From Rhizobiales bacterium UBA3584 (GTDB lineage: Bacteria > Pseudomonadota > Alphaproteobacteria > Rhizobiales > Devosiaceae), in the NCBI GenBank assembly GCA_002375765.1, contig DFMV01000012.1, positions 7,744 to 71,743 of the forward strand: a DNA stretch of 64,000 bases. Reading direction: 5' to 3'. Of the stretch, positions 49,436-58,626 are shown in pieces. The translations under genes and the position numbers were made by a program. Numbering within the stretch: the first letter of the stretch is position 1; each line of letters starts with the position of its first letter. A model generated the notes under the pieces. That model was given only the letters and a program-made list of their open reading frames with translations, was not told the origin of the DNA and searched no databases.

Positions 49436-50625
49436 CAGCGATCAACCTCTCCGAATACGATGTCAAGGGAACCCAGGATGGCCGAAACGTCGGCCAGAAG
49501 GTGCCCGCGACAGAGAAAATCCATGGCTTGCAGATGCGCGAACCCGGGGGCGCGAATCTTGCAGCGATACGGCTTGTTGGTGCCATCGGACACCAGATAG
49601 ACGCCGAACTCGCCTTTTGGCGCTTCGACGGCTGCGTAAACTTCACCCTCGGGCACGCGGAAGCCTTCAGTGTAGAGTTTGAAGTGGTGAATGAGCGCTT
49701 CCATGGAGCGCTTCATCTCGCCGCGTTTGGGCGGGACGACCTTGCCATCCATTGTCGAAACCGGCCCCTGCCCTTCGGGTGAATTGAGCAGGTCGATACA
49801 CTGGCGCATGAGCGAATTGGACTGACGCATCTCTTCCATGCGGATGAGATAGCGGTCGTAGCAATCGCCGTTCTTGCCGACCGGAATGTCGAATTCCAGC
49901 TGATCGTAGCATTCATAGGGCTGGCTCTTGCGCAAATCCCACGCAGCACCCGAGCCGCGCACCATGACGCCGGAAAAGCCCCAGGCCCAGGCGTCTTCGA
50001 GCGATACGGTGGCAATATCCACGTTGCGCTGTTTGAAGATGCGGTTGCCGGTGATGAGCTGATCGAGATCTTCGAGTGCCTTTGGGAAGGTCTCGGTGAA
50101 TTTGGCGATGTCGTCGATCAGATCCTGCGGCAGGTCCTGATGCACGCCACCGGGCCGAATGAAAGCGGCGTGCATGCGGGAGCCGGAGGCGCGCTCATAG
50201 AAGACCATAAGCTGTTCGCGCTGCTCGAAACCCCAAAGCGGCGGCGTGAGCGCGCCCACGTCCAGCGCCTGCGTGGTGACGTTGAGCATGTGGGAGAGGA
50301 TGCGGCCGATTTCGGAATAGAGCACGCGAATGAGCTGCCCACGGAACGGCACTTCGATTCCCAGGAGCTTTTCGATGGCCAGGGCGAAAGCGTGCTCCTG
50401 ATTCATCGGCGCCACATAGTCGAGGCGATCGAAATATGGCACGGCCTGCAGATAGGTCTTGGCCTCGATCAGCTTTTCGGTGCCGCGATGGAGCAGCCCC
50501 ACATGCGGGTCGACACGCTCGACGACTTCGCCATCGAGCTCGAGAACGAGCCGCAGAACGCCGTGTGCCGCAGGATGTTGCGGGCCAAAGTTAATGTTGA
50601 ACGTGCGGACGTCGTGCTCGGTCAT
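49435..50625 (-). CDS. nuoD: NADH-quinone oxidoreductase subunit D
   Basis: The start is the ATG at 50625 ([20 protein letters not shown]), which overlaps the nuoC stop as ATGA. The 396-residue 49-kDa-type subunit shares a fold with [NiFe]-hydrogenase large subunits and lines the quinone pocket with the conserved His in [10 protein letters not shown] and D are separate genes, unlike E. coli NuoCD. Confidence 0.97.
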   Translation of the reverse strand: MTEHDVRTFNINFGPQHPAAHGVLRLVLELDGEVVERVDPHVGLLHRGTEKLIEAKTYLQAVPYFDRLDYVAPMNQEHAFALAIEKLLGIEVPFRGQLIRVLYSEIGRILSHMLNVTTQALDVGALTPPLWGFEQREQLMVFYERASGSRMHAAFIRPGGVHQDLPQDLIDDIAKFTETFPKALEDLDQLITGNRIFKQRNVDIATVSLEDAWAWGFSGVMVRGSGAAWDLRKSQPYECYDQLEFDIPVGKNGDCYDRYLIRMEEMRQSNSLMRQCIDLLNSPEGQGPVSTMDGKVVPPKRGEMKRSMEALIHHFKLYTEGFRVPEGEVYAAVEAPKGEFGVYLVSDGTNKPYRCKIRAPGFAHLQAMDFLCRGHLLADVSAILGSLDIVFGEVDR

Positions 50626-51224
50626 TGCTTGGCCTTCTCGTCGCCCGGCAGCACGTAATCGGTGCCTTCCCAAGGCGAAAGGTAATCGAAATTCCGAAAT
50701 TCCTGCGCCAGCTTGACGGGCTCATAGACGACCCGCTTGCGCTCTTCGTCGTAGCGCACCTCGACAAAGCCGGTCAGCGGGAAATCCTTGCGCAGCGGAT
50801 GACCGTCAAAGCCATAGTCGGTCAGGATCCGGCGCAAATCGTGATGGCCCGAAAACAGGATGCCATACAGATCATAGGCTTCGCGCTCGAACCAGTCGGC
50901 GCCGGGGAAAACACCGGTGATCGACGGAACGGGCGTTACTTCATCGGTCACGATCCGCACCCGAATACGGACATTCTGCTGCGCGCTGAGCAGGTGATAG
51001 ACAACATCGAAGCGCTGCGCGCGCTCGGGATAATCCACGCCGCATACATCGATGATGGAAATGAACTGGCAGCGCGGATCATCGCGCAATGTGCGCATGA
51101 CGTTTAGAATTGCGTCGGGCTTTGCCTCGAGCGTCAACTCGCCATAGGCGACGTTGTACCCATCGAGCGCTTCGCCCAGCTTGAGCGCAATGTACTCGCC
51201 GAGTTCGGAAAGAGCGTCTTCCAT
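50622..51224 (-). CDS. nuoC: NADH-quinone oxidoreductase subunit C
   Basis: The 200-residue 30-kDa-type subunit has [20 protein letters not shown] and the signature [20 protein letters not shown] followed by [20 protein letters not shown]. It is a structural part of the Q-module. A 9-base gap separates it from nuoB. Confidence 0.96.
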   Translation of the reverse strand: MEDALSELGEYIALKLGEALDGYNVAYGELTLEAKPDAILNVMRTLRDDPRCQFISIIDVCGVDYPERAQRFDVVYHLLSAQQNVRIRVRIVTDEVTPVPSITGVFPGADWFEREAYDLYGILFSGHHDLRRILTDYGFDGHPLRKDFPLTGFVEVRYDEERKRVVYEPVKLAQEFRNFDYLSPWEGTDYVLPGDEKAKQ

Positions 51225-51233
51225 TGATTGGCC

Positions 51234-51812
51234 TTATCGCTCGATGGTTCCGGTACGCCGGATCTTCTTTTGGAGAAGAAGCACGCCGTAGAGCAGCGCT
51301 TCGGCGGTCGGCGGGCAGCCGGGAACGTAGATATCGACCGGCACCACACGGTCACAACCGCGCACCACCGAATAGGAATAGTGATAGTATCCACCACCAT
51401 TGGCGCAGCTGCCCATGGAGATGACGTAACGCGGCTCGGGCATCTGGTCGTAGACCTTGCGCAAAGCCGGGGCCATCTTGTTGGTCAGCGTGCCTGCAAC
51501 GATCATCACGTCGGACTGGCGCGGGGAGGCGCGAGGTGCAAAGCCGAAGCGCTCACAATCATAGCGCGGCATCGACATCTGCATCATTTCAACGGCGCAG
51601 CAGGCCAGACCGAAGGTCATCCACATCAGCGAGCCGGTACGGGCCCAGTTGATGAGCTCGTCGGTCGAGGTAACGAGAAAGCCCTTATCGGCCAGCTCGT
51701 TATTGATCTCGACATAATACGGATCTGTCGCGCCAACAGGCAGGCTCGTTGCGGGGTCGATAACGCCGCGCGGCCGGGGTGCAACCAGAGTGTTGTTGTC
51801 GGTCAATCCCAT
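51234..51812 (-). CDS. nuoB: NADH-quinone oxidoreductase subunit B
   Basis: The start chosen is the ATG at 51812 ([11 protein letters not shown]), giving 192 residues and a 10-base overlap with nuoA. The N2 4Fe-4S cluster ligands include the CCAVEMM pair, the Cys in [20 protein letters not shown] and [11 protein letters not shown]. It donates electrons directly to quinone. Confidence 0.97.
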   Translation of the reverse strand: MGLTDNNTLVAPRPRGVIDPATSLPVGATDPYYVEINNELADKGFLVTSTDELINWARTGSLMWMTFGLACCAVEMMQMSMPRYDCERFGFAPRASPRQSDVMIVAGTLTNKMAPALRKVYDQMPEPRYVISMGSCANGGGYYHYSYSVVRGCDRVVPVDIYVPGCPPTAEALLYGVLLLQKKIRRTGTIER

Positions 51813-52168
51813 TCCAGAGCACCTTTGCGCCATTCATAGACAAAGCCGACGGTGAGAACCCCAAGGAAGATCATCATCGACCAGAAGCCGTACCAACCGA
51901 CCTCCCCAAAGGCCACGGCCCAAGGGAAAAGAAACGCCACTTCGAGATCGAAGATGATGAACAGAATCGCCACCAGGTAGAACCTGACATCGAACTTCAT
52001 GCGCGCATCGTCAAACGCGACGAAGCCACATTCGTAGGCGGAAACTTTTTCGGGGTCTGGACGCTTTACGGCGATCAGAAAGGGAGCAACCAGAAGCGCC
52101 AGACCGATAACGGCGGCGAGCCCCACAAAAATCAAAATCGGCAGATAAGCGCTGAGCAGTTCGTTCAT
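51803..52168 (-). CDS. nuoA: NADH-quinone oxidoreductase subunit A
   Basis: The start is the ATG at 52168 ([12 protein letters not shown]); an in-frame TTG at 52186 is possible but less likely. The 121-residue subunit has three helices and the conserved loop [20 protein letters not shown] before the second helix. It is the first gene of the 14-gene operon nuoABCDEFGHIJKLMN, which is followed by birA, rnj and DUF1467. Confidence 0.96.
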   Translation of the reverse strand: MNELLSAYLPILIFVGLAAVIGLALLVAPFLIAVKRPDPEKVSAYECGFVAFDDARMKFDVRFYLVAILFIIFDLEVAFLFPWAVAFGEVGWYGFWSMMIFLGVLTVGFVYEWRKGALEWD

Positions 52169-52476
52169 AGACAGCCAAGCCTTCAATAGGGCCCGGTTGG
52201 GAGCCGAGCATAAGGACTCGCGGCTATCCGAGCCCCTGTCTTTGGACAGGGCTTAACCCACCCCCTATGTGGTTTCAAGGGGATATAAAACTGACTATTT
52301 CAATCATGTTTGAAAGTCGGATTACGAGCGAAACGCCCTTGCGCTCTTTAAAGGCAAATACCAGCAGCCCGCGCAGTTTGGCGGGCTTGCAGGTGCGACC
52401 AATGGGCTCGCGCGGCTTTGGCCGGGCGGCAAACACATTTATGAAATCGACGCAGGGCGACGCGGGCGATCAGGCA
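52169..52476. promoter_or_regulatory. nuo operon upstream region
   Basis: The 308-base interval has no gene. It holds a hairpin in the nuoA leader (CCCTGTC 52234-52240 with GACAGGG 52245-52251), a palindrome TTTCAA-N6-TTGAAA (52298-52315) with a further TTTCAA copy near 52273, AT-rich sequence around 52283-52300 suited to a minus-strand promoter, and a GC hairpin (AGCCCGC 52366-52372, GCGGGCT 52381-52387) that may end the neighbouring outer-membrane-protein transcript. Exact promoter boxes could not be fixed. Confidence 0.45.
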
Positions 52477-52995
52477 CTAGAGATGGAAGGCCAGGCCTGC
52501 GGTAAGACGCATATCAGAGGGCATCGAGCCCCAAGAGCCAGTCCCCAGCACCTCACCGCGTACGCTCATATAGTCGGTGAAGCCATATTCCGCGCCGCCA
52601 CCGAGGGCATAGCCGAAACCACCCGAGACGATGCCGGTGCCGCCCGCTGCGTAGACCAGGGCGTCGCCGAGCGAGACACCGCCCTTGCCGAGCAGGAGCG
52701 CGTCGATGGAATTGGTGCCATCAAGATCGGCGCCGAGCTGGGCCTCGAGACCGACGACCGCGGTGTCTATGGAAACGTTGACGCCTGAAAAGACACCGGC
52801 ATTCCAAGAGGTCGTCCCAAAGGGGACGCCGCCGCCGTAAACGCCGGCATAAAAGCCATCCCAGTCAAAGCCATAACCACTCCCCAGGCTCGCCGATCCG
52901 GCAGCCCCGTAGGGTCCGTAATCCTGGGCCACGGCGTGACCAGCAAAGGACAGACCGGCGACGAGAACGGCCGCCATGCGAACAGCGAAAGACAT
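52477..52995 (-). CDS. Small outer-membrane beta-barrel protein (porin-like)
   Basis: The start is the ATG at 52995 (MSFAVRMAAVLVAG), nine bases after GGAG. A signal peptide ends near AVAQD. The 172-residue product has the YGFDWDGFYAGVYGGG opening of Omp25/Omp31-like porin-family barrels, alternating beta-strand pattern and a C-terminal aromatic-type strand (LTAGLAFHL). It is Gly/Ala-rich and more divergent than the two neighbours. It should be a surface barrel of about eight strands; its function is unknown. Confidence 0.8.
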   Translation of the reverse strand: MSFAVRMAAVLVAGLSFAGHAVAQDYGPYGAAGSASLGSGYGFDWDGFYAGVYGGGVPFGTTSWNAGVFSGVNVSIDTAVVGLEAQLGADLDGTNSIDALLLGKGGVSLGDALVYAAGGTGIVSGGFGYALGGGAEYGFTDYMSVRGEVLGTGSWGSMPSDMRLTAGLAFHL

Positions 52996-53190
52996 TGGCG
53001 TCACTCCATTAGGGTTAATTGACGCCATTATTGCGCGGATAGGCCCGGCCTCAAGCCAAGCTTACGAACGTGGATAAGATTTTACTAAAATTGCGCCCTG
53101 CCCCGGTCCCGACAAACATGGGCAACAATAACGCCAAAATCCGGGGGCTTGCGTGATGCTGCCCCCCACATGCCGCCAAGCATCGGCAAC

Positions 53191-53222
53191 AAAAACGGCC
53201 CGGCATATGCCGGGCCGTTTTT
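53191..53222. terminator. bidirectional terminator after the outer-membrane protein gene at 53272
   Basis: A perfect 32-base palindrome (AAAAACGGCCCGGCA arm, centred at 53206/53207) has A-runs on one side and T-runs on the other, so it can stop transcription from either strand. It lies 49 bases downstream of the minus-strand gene ending at 53272. Confidence 0.85.
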
Positions 53223-53271
53223 CGAAATCGGTTGTTAGCTGGCGTTGCCCCCGCCTTGCCAGCCTCGATTC

Positions 53272-53814
53272 CTAGAAGTGGAAGTTCGCGCCGATGGTGA
53301 ACTTGTGGATGTCGACGCCAGCGCCGGACTGTTCCCAACCGTAGACATAGCGGCCATCGACCGAGATGGAATCGGTAGCAGCGAATTCAACACCGACACC
53401 GGCAAGGATGTGGTCGCCAACGCCAGCAGCAGCGTCGAAGTCGGAACCGTAACCGACAGTGCCGTAAAGCAGGACTTCGGAGAACGCGACACCGCCGCGA
53501 ACGGTGATTTCGCCGTAGGCATAAGTATCGGGAGTGCCAAAGATTGCGTCGACAGCGGCTTCACCACCGAGGACGAACATGTCCCACTGTGCGTTCACGC
53601 CGAGTTCGCCACCGATGAGCCAATCGGTATCGACCGTGTCGTTCTGGCCGCCAACGCGGACACCAGCATAGAAACCGGACCAGTCATAGACGGGATCGAC
53701 AACCGGAGCGACCGGAGTCACAGGCATCGGCATGATCGGGTCAGCGGCCTGGGCGGCAGAAGCGACGGCGACGGTAGCAGCTGCGGCAAGCAGCGTAGTT
53801 TTGAGCATGGACAT
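53272..53814 (-). CDS. Outer-membrane beta-barrel protein (Omp25-like), paralogue A
   Basis: The 180-residue product starts at the ATG at 53814, six bases after GAGGT. The signal peptide (MSMLKTTLLAAAA..., cleavage near AQAAD) is followed by a Pro/Val-rich spacer (about 24-41) and the barrel opening YDWSGFYAGVRVGG. The chain ends KFTIGANFHF with a terminal Phe for Bam recognition. It shares the barrel layout, GSDFDAAAGVGDH and VDIHKFTIGANFHF-type endings with paralogue B at 54039, so the pair arose by tandem duplication. Confidence 0.85.
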   Translation of the reverse strand: MSMLKTTLLAAAATVAVASAAQAADPIMPMPVTPVAPVVDPVYDWSGFYAGVRVGGQNDTVDTDWLIGGELGVNAQWDMFVLGGEAAVDAIFGTPDTYAYGEITVRGGVAFSEVLLYGTVGYGSDFDAAAGVGDHILAGVGVEFAATDSISVDGRYVYGWEQSGAGVDIHKFTIGANFHF

Positions 53815-53988
53815 TTAAGTACCTCACAGCACGGGGGTTGGTCTGTATCCATATTGCCCAATCTTTGCCCAATTCCAATACCCTTCAGGCCTTAAACCAC
53901 CTCGGTTGGCACAATATTGCCATCAATTCTCCGTTCTGTTGCCTTTGTGGCACAGGGATTTTGGTAACCTTACGCAAACGTATACAAA

Positions 53989-54014
53989 AACGGCCCCGCT
54001 CGCGCGGGGCCGTT
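53989..54014 (-). terminator. Rho-independent terminator after paralogue B
   Basis: An 11-base GC-rich stem (AACGGCCCCGC 53989-53999, GCGGGGCCGTT 54004-54014) with a 4-base loop is followed on the minus strand by TTTTTG. It lies 25 bases past the stop at 54039. Confidence 0.87.
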
Positions 54015-54038
54015 CAAGAATCGACGAAAAAGTATCGA

Positions 54039-54608
54039 TTAGAAGTGGAAGTTCGCGCCGATCTGGAACTTGTGGATGTCGCTCGACGTCGCGTCGCCCG
54101 ACTGATCCCAGCCATAGAGGTACTGGCCACGGACCGAAACGTCGTCGGTAGCCGCGAACTCAAGACCACCACCTGCGAGGACGTGATCGCCAACGCCGGT
54201 TGCGGCGTCAAAGTCAGTTCCGTAACCGACGGCGCCGTATGCAAGCAGTTCTTCGGTGACCAGAACACCACCACGGGCCAGAGCCGAGCCGTAAGCGTAC
54301 ATATCCGGATCGTCGAAGACGCCGTCGAGGGCAACTTCAGCACCGACCAGGAAGAAATCGAACTGGGCGTTCACACCGGCCTGGGCACCAAGTGTCCATT
54401 CGGTTTCGCCAGCATCGATGTTGTTCTGTGCGCCGGCGCTTGCACCAGCGTAGAAACCGTTCCAGTCAAAGCCGCTGCCCGCGTCATAGACGGGAGCGGG
54501 AGCCGGAACGGCAGGAGCCGGAACGCCGATGGCGTCAGCTGCGAAGGCACCGCCAAATGCGGTCGTGGACAGAAGGGCGGCGAGGGCCACTTTCTTGAGC
54601 GAGTTCAT
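54039..54608 (-). CDS. Outer-membrane beta-barrel protein (Omp25-like), paralogue B
   Basis: The 189-residue product starts at 54608 (MNSLKKVALAALLSTTAFGG), with cleavage near AFAAD and a Pro/Ala spacer (VPAPAVPAPAPVYD). The barrel opens GFDWNGFYAGASAGAQ and ends IGANFHF. Segments GYGTDFDAATGVGDHVLAG and VRGQYLYGWDQSG parallel paralogue A. Each of the two genes has its own terminator, so they are transcribed independently. Confidence 0.85.
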   Translation of the reverse strand: MNSLKKVALAALLSTTAFGGAFAADAIGVPAPAVPAPAPVYDAGSGFDWNGFYAGASAGAQNNIDAGETEWTLGAQAGVNAQFDFFLVGAEVALDGVFDDPDMYAYGSALARGGVLVTEELLAYGAVGYGTDFDAATGVGDHVLAGGGLEFAATDDVSVRGQYLYGWDQSGDATSSDIHKFQIGANFHF

Positions 54609-54990
54609 ATTAATTCTCCTTTGTACCGGCTGGTGTGCAACTAATGGGTGCCGGTCAGCACTGGTTCCGATCCGAGAGCGTCAATCCGAAGACAGGGCCG
54701 GGAGTGTTGCCCTGCTGCCACAACTGCGCCGTACGGGGTTCCGCACCAATGCGATGGCCGGAATGTCGTTTCCGAGTGCGGACGAAGTGGGGCCGCCTCA
54801 TGGCAGGAATAGGGCAAAGGAACATTGTTGCTCAAATGCCACGTATATACGGTTAACCATTCGTAAATATTGGGGTTTTTCGATTGCTACACGCAGCGAC
54901 GAGGGCAGGGAACGGGCCCCGTTGCAGTCGCGGGTTGGTCAAACCCGCCGAACTGGATAAAGTTCGTCCGAAGCCTATCAGGGGGACCGC
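54609..54990. promoter_or_regulatory. divergent intergenic region with CtrA-like and palindromic sites
   Basis: The 382-base interval has no supportable gene. It carries the palindrome CGTATATACG (54842-54851) and, two bases on, TTAACCAT (54853-54860), the half-site type reported for the cell-cycle regulator CtrA in rhizobia. The only plus-strand GGGCAGGG octamer of the window lies at 54903-54910. Promoters for both flanking genes must lie here. Confidence 0.4.
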
Positions 54991-55623
54991 ATGAATCGCG
55001 CCGAAGGAATCGCCAACAGTCTGCAGGCGGCAAAGGTTGGCGCGCTGATCCGCGCGCGGCGACACTCCTTGCGGATGACCCTTCACACGCTCGGCACGCA
55101 ATCCGGCGTGTCGGTGGGTTATTTGAGCCAGGTCGAACGCGATCAGGCGTCCCCTTCCCTTTCCACCCTGGCCTCCATTGCCCGCGCCCTGGGCGTTGGA
55201 GTCGATTATTTCATCGCGACACCGAGCGCGCAGGACGCGCTGACCCGCACCGGAGAGCGGATGCGTTTTTCGGTCAACGATTCGCTGATCTCGTATGAAA
55301 GGCTCCATGCCGAATTTCCCGGCAACGTCCTGTCGTCCTTTCTCATTACGATTGCCCCGGGCTATCGCTCGGAGGTGGCCAATCACGAGGGAGAGGAAAT
55401 CGTCTATGTTCTCGAGGGCAGTCTGACTTTGCGCATCGAGGACGAGGAAACGGTGGTCGGGCCGGGCGACAGCCTGCATTTCCGAGGCAATCGCAGCCAT
55501 TGTTGGTCCAACGATGCCGACGAGCCCGTTCGCCTGCTGTGGTCGGGCACGCTCACAATGTTCCGGTCAAGCACCGACGGATCGGCCTTCCAAACGGAAC
55601 GGACGCCGATCTCGGGCTCCTGA
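54991..55623 (+). CDS. XRE-family regulator with cupin sensor domain
   Basis: The 210-residue regulator has an N-terminal helix-turn-helix (about 15-72: LGTQSGVSVGYLSQVERDQA, then PSLSTLASIARALGV) and a C-terminal cupin (about 110-190: EGEEIVYVLEGSLTLRI, then GPGDSLHFRGNRSHCW). This architecture (SutR/PuuR type) senses a small molecule such as an amino acid, amine or sulfur compound. The target is not evident: the plus-strand neighbour is a membrane protein of unknown function 248 bases away, and self-regulation is likely. Confidence 0.9.
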   Translation: MNRAEGIANSLQAAKVGALIRARRHSLRMTLHTLGTQSGVSVGYLSQVERDQASPSLSTLASIARALGVGVDYFIATPSAQDALTRTGERMRFSVNDSLISYERLHAEFPGNVLSSFLITIAPGYRSEVANHEGEEIVYVLEGSLTLRIEDEETVVGPGDSLHFRGNRSHCWSNDADEPVRLLWSGTLTMFRSSTDGSAFQTERTPISGS

Positions 55624-55871
55624 TCGAAGAACCAGCAGGCGGGATGGGCGCGGCAGCACGCAGATGGACCGCACCTTTCGCCTGGGCAGCTAAACAGGAA
55701 GGCAGAGGTATCACCCTTTTTGCCAAGAGCCGAAATCGTGTCAGTCTGGTGTCGCTTGCACGGCCCTTTGGGTCGGGACCGTAGAAGTGGGGTCCACTTT
55801 TGCGGGAAATTCTCTACAGTCACGCATATGCGGCGCGGCGGCGCCAACAACCACAGGAGGGGACGTAAACC

Positions 55872-56843
55872 ATGTGGGATTTTTCTATCGGCCGTTCGAT
55901 CGGCCTTGTGGGCAAGACATTGCCCTTCGTCGTTTTCCGGATGATCGTCTATTTCGGCATTGCCGTGGCTTATGTGCTGGTGACGGGAACGGGAGCCGGT
56001 GTGGGCTGGGGAATCGGCGCATTCGGCGATATGGACTTTCAGATGACTTCGACCTTCTGGGGCGGCGCAATCGGGTTCGCGCTGACCGCTGGCGTCCTCT
56101 ATTTCCTGCGCGAATACATTCTCTACATCGTCAAGGCCGGCCATATCGCCGTGCTCACCGAACTGGTGGACGGCAAGCCAATTCCTGACGGCAGGGGGCA
56201 GATCGAATATGCCAGCACAGTGGTCAAGGAACGGTTTGCCGAGGCCAGCGTGCTGTTTGCCATCGATCAGCTGGTGCGCGGGGTGATCGGCGCCATCATG
56301 GGAATCGTTCAGGGCATCGCCTCAATCCTTCCGATCCCCGGCCTCCAGAATATCATCGGCGTCGTGAAGGCGTTTCTCCGAATCGCCGTGGGGCTGATCG
56401 ATGAGGTGATCCTTGCCTATTCGATCCGCACGCGCTCGACCAATCCCTGGGCCTCAGCTCAAACCGCGCTGGTGCTGTATGGTCAGAACTACAAGACCAT
56501 GCTCAAGAACGCCGCTTGGCTGACGGTCTTTACCTATGGCCTGGCTTTCCTGGTCTTTCTGGTCATGCTGGCGCCGGCCGCGGCCGTTGCCTATCTCATC
56601 CCCGGCGGCTGGTCAGCCGGCGGATTTGTCTTTGCGCTGATATTTGCCTGGGCCGTCAAGGCGGCGGTCATCGAACCGTTTGCAATTGCAGCGATGCTGC
56701 AGGTCTATTTCAAGACGATCGAGGGGCAAGAGCCCGATCCGGAATGGACGAGCCGCATCGACGGCGCGTCGAAGAAATTCCGCAAGCTTGGCGAAAAGGC
56801 AGCCACATGGGGTTCGAGCCAACCGGCCGCCCAGCCATCTTAG
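55872..56843 (+). CDS. conserved membrane protein of unknown function
   Basis: The 323-residue protein starts at the ATG at 55872 after GGAGGGGAC. It has about six to seven membrane segments (near 18-40, 62-82, 90-108, 138-175, 214-240, 245-270) and a soluble charged C-terminus (about 285-323). The conserved-looking ERFAEASVLFAIDQLVRGV and ILAYSIRTRSTNPWASA segments lie in between. I do not recognise a named family; the pattern of an N-terminal WDFSIGRSIGLV and a loop before each helix pair resembles glycerophosphoryl-diester-type or DUF-type integral proteins only loosely. It is probably monocistronic. Confidence 0.75.
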   Translation: MWDFSIGRSIGLVGKTLPFVVFRMIVYFGIAVAYVLVTGTGAGVGWGIGAFGDMDFQMTSTFWGGAIGFALTAGVLYFLREYILYIVKAGHIAVLTELVDGKPIPDGRGQIEYASTVVKERFAEASVLFAIDQLVRGVIGAIMGIVQGIASILPIPGLQNIIGVVKAFLRIAVGLIDEVILAYSIRTRSTNPWASAQTALVLYGQNYKTMLKNAAWLTVFTYGLAFLVFLVMLAPAAAVAYLIPGGWSAGGFVFALIFAWAVKAAVIEPFAIAAMLQVYFKTIEGQEPDPEWTSRIDGASKKFRKLGEKAATWGSSQPAAQPS

Positions 56844-57049
56844 GGTCCTTTTCCATTGGATTGGAAGCGGCGGCGCATGAACCGGATCGGCCAGGATACA
56901 AGGCCCATAAGGAGAAGTGCCGCCGCAACAACGACGATGCCAGCCAGCAATAATGTCCCCTGAACGAAACCGAGAACCGTAGTACCTCTCGGTGCCGGAA
57001 TGGCGGGATCAGGGGTGTGGATGGGGGCAATTATCGTCGTCGTTTTCAT
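56840..57049 (-). CDS. small predicted membrane protein
   Basis: The 69-residue frame starts at the ATG at 57049 (MKTTTIIAPIHTPDPAIPAP), preceded by a weak GAAGAA ribosome site. It has one long hydrophobic helix (about 28-52, VQGTLLLAGIVVVAAALLLM) and a basic tail (RFMRRRFQ). Its TAA stop overlaps the end of the plus-strand membrane protein by 4 bases. Hydrophobicity and the positive-inside tail support a real protein, but no family is recognised and it could be spurious. Confidence 0.45.
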   Translation of the reverse strand: MKTTTIIAPIHTPDPAIPAPRGTTVLGFVQGTLLLAGIVVVAAALLLMGLVSWPIRFMRRRFQSNGKGP

Positions 57050-57201
57050 TTCTTCGTTCTGAATGATCCAAGCGAAATGAAAACGCTCGATCCGGGGCGC
57101 AGGTTCCCCTGCAGCGGATCGATGTGGCACGACAAGTCAGAGAGTTTTCACGGCGAATGTGGTGCCTTGACCAGCCGCACACAACAAGAAGAGACAGGCA
57201 A

Positions 57202-58338
57202 ATGCTGCACTGGTGGACAAAACGAATCGCGGTCGTCACGGTCCCCCTGTTGCTCGGGGCCATGCCGGCTTTTGCCCAGGACATTTATTACGGATTGCGC
57301 GACTGGGCCGGTCCCAATGGCGGCTCGATGAATATTTCTTCGTTCGTTTTTCGCGACATCAACGCCAACGGAACATACGATCTGGGCGACCGCGTCTTCG
57401 TCAATATTGCCGTGGAATTGCAGACGCCTTCAGGTCTGGTTGCATCATCGCGCACCAATATTGGCGGCTATGCCAATTTCAATGCTTCGCTGACACAGCA
57501 AGGAGCCGCGATTGCCGAGACCGGCCTCTACAGCTTTCGCGTCGTTCCGCCACCCGGCTGGAGCATAACGACGGGAAATGGCGAGCAAACCATTCCCATG
57601 TCCATACTCGAAGGGGCGCCGGGCGATATCGTCGCCGACAATCTGCCTCAGCCTGTCGGGCTGGTTCCCCATATCGAGATACACGGCAGGGCGGGCGAGC
57701 AATCGGATGCGGTCATTGGCAAGAATCCAAATGGTGCAGTCGTGCCGGCCCACACGGGTGACCAGGATCGTTACAGCATTGCCGCCACGCCCGGTCGGTG
57801 GACTATCGGCGAACGGCCGCTTGATGTCGGGCTTGTGCCCATCGTTCTGCCGCAAAACTGGTCGGACGAAGCCGGCACGGAGGGCAAGACGATAAGAGTC
57901 GGTTTCGACGACCTGTTCGTTGGCGACGAACTTCTCAAGGTTCCCAACGGGTATGGCGGGCTGCGCTGGGAGAACTGGGTTGCGACCCACGGCAGATTCT
58001 ATGAGGGTGAGGGCTACATCAACAACACGGTTTCAGGCGAGTTCGTCGCCTATACCAGCTCGGGCCATCCCACGGCGACCTTCAGCGAGGAGCCGTTCGA
58101 CTTCGTAGGCGGATATTTCGGCGTTGCCTGGAGCAATGCCGAGGGAGAGACGCTGCGCATCCGCGCCTGGCGCGGAGACACGCTGGTCCATGACGACGAA
58201 TTTGCGTTGTCGGCCTATGGCCCGGTCTATTTTGCCGCCGATTACAAATCGATCACACGCCTCGAGTTCGCCACGGCCCATTACTGGCAGGCGGTTGCCG
58301 ATGACCTTGAGTTCGTGGTGAGGGCGGCTGAGCGTTGA
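57202..58338 (+). CDS. secreted protein with SdrD-B-like domain
   Basis: The start is the ATG at 57202; a classical signal peptide follows (MLHWWTKRIAVV..., cleavage near PAFAQ). The 378-residue product has an SdrD-B-like domain at about 45-110 with the Ca-binding-type motif FRDINANGTYDLGD. A linker comes next, then a C-terminal beta-sandwich-like region (about 230-378) with GFDDLFVGD, VPNGYGGLRWENW and FDFVGGYFGVAW, a pattern seen in many secreted surface proteins. It may bind carbohydrate or matrix. It follows a small divergent membrane-protein gene. Confidence 0.8.
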   Translation: MLHWWTKRIAVVTVPLLLGAMPAFAQDIYYGLRDWAGPNGGSMNISSFVFRDINANGTYDLGDRVFVNIAVELQTPSGLVASSRTNIGGYANFNASLTQQGAAIAETGLYSFRVVPPPGWSITTGNGEQTIPMSILEGAPGDIVADNLPQPVGLVPHIEIHGRAGEQSDAVIGKNPNGAVVPAHTGDQDRYSIAATPGRWTIGERPLDVGLVPIVLPQNWSDEAGTEGKTIRVGFDDLFVGDELLKVPNGYGGLRWENWVATHGRFYEGEGYINNTVSGEFVAYTSSGHPTATFSEEPFDFVGGYFGVAWSNAEGETLRIRAWRGDTLVHDDEFALSAYGPVYFAADYKSITRLEFATAHYWQAVADDLEFVVRAAER

Positions 58339-58401
58339 GGACGACGCATAGCAAGGTCGCATCTCCGACGCGACCGGGCACTCTGATGCTCTAAAGGAAG
58401 A

Positions 58402-58475
58402 TGGAGGCCTCGACCGGAATCGAACCGGTGTTCACGGATTTGCAATCCGCTGCGTCACCACTCCGCCACGAGGCC
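58402..58475 (-). tRNA. tRNA-Cys (GCA)
   Basis: The 74-base gene folds as a cloverleaf: acceptor GGCCTCG/CGAGGCC, anticodon loop with GCA in GGATTGCAAATCC, T-loop GGTTCGATTCC and an encoded CCA end. It is the usual single tRNA-Cys. Confidence 0.97.
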
Positions 58476-58626
58476 TCTGAGGCGCGGTTCTATTGTAGTT
58501 CGGGGGAGTTAGGCAAGGCCGGATGCGCTTGCGACCCTTGTTTTTGTAAAAATTTAGCCGAGAAATTGTCCTGGCCACGTCTGTCCGCTTTATGTGGACG
58601 ACCGGGACGACAGCACGAGACCGATA

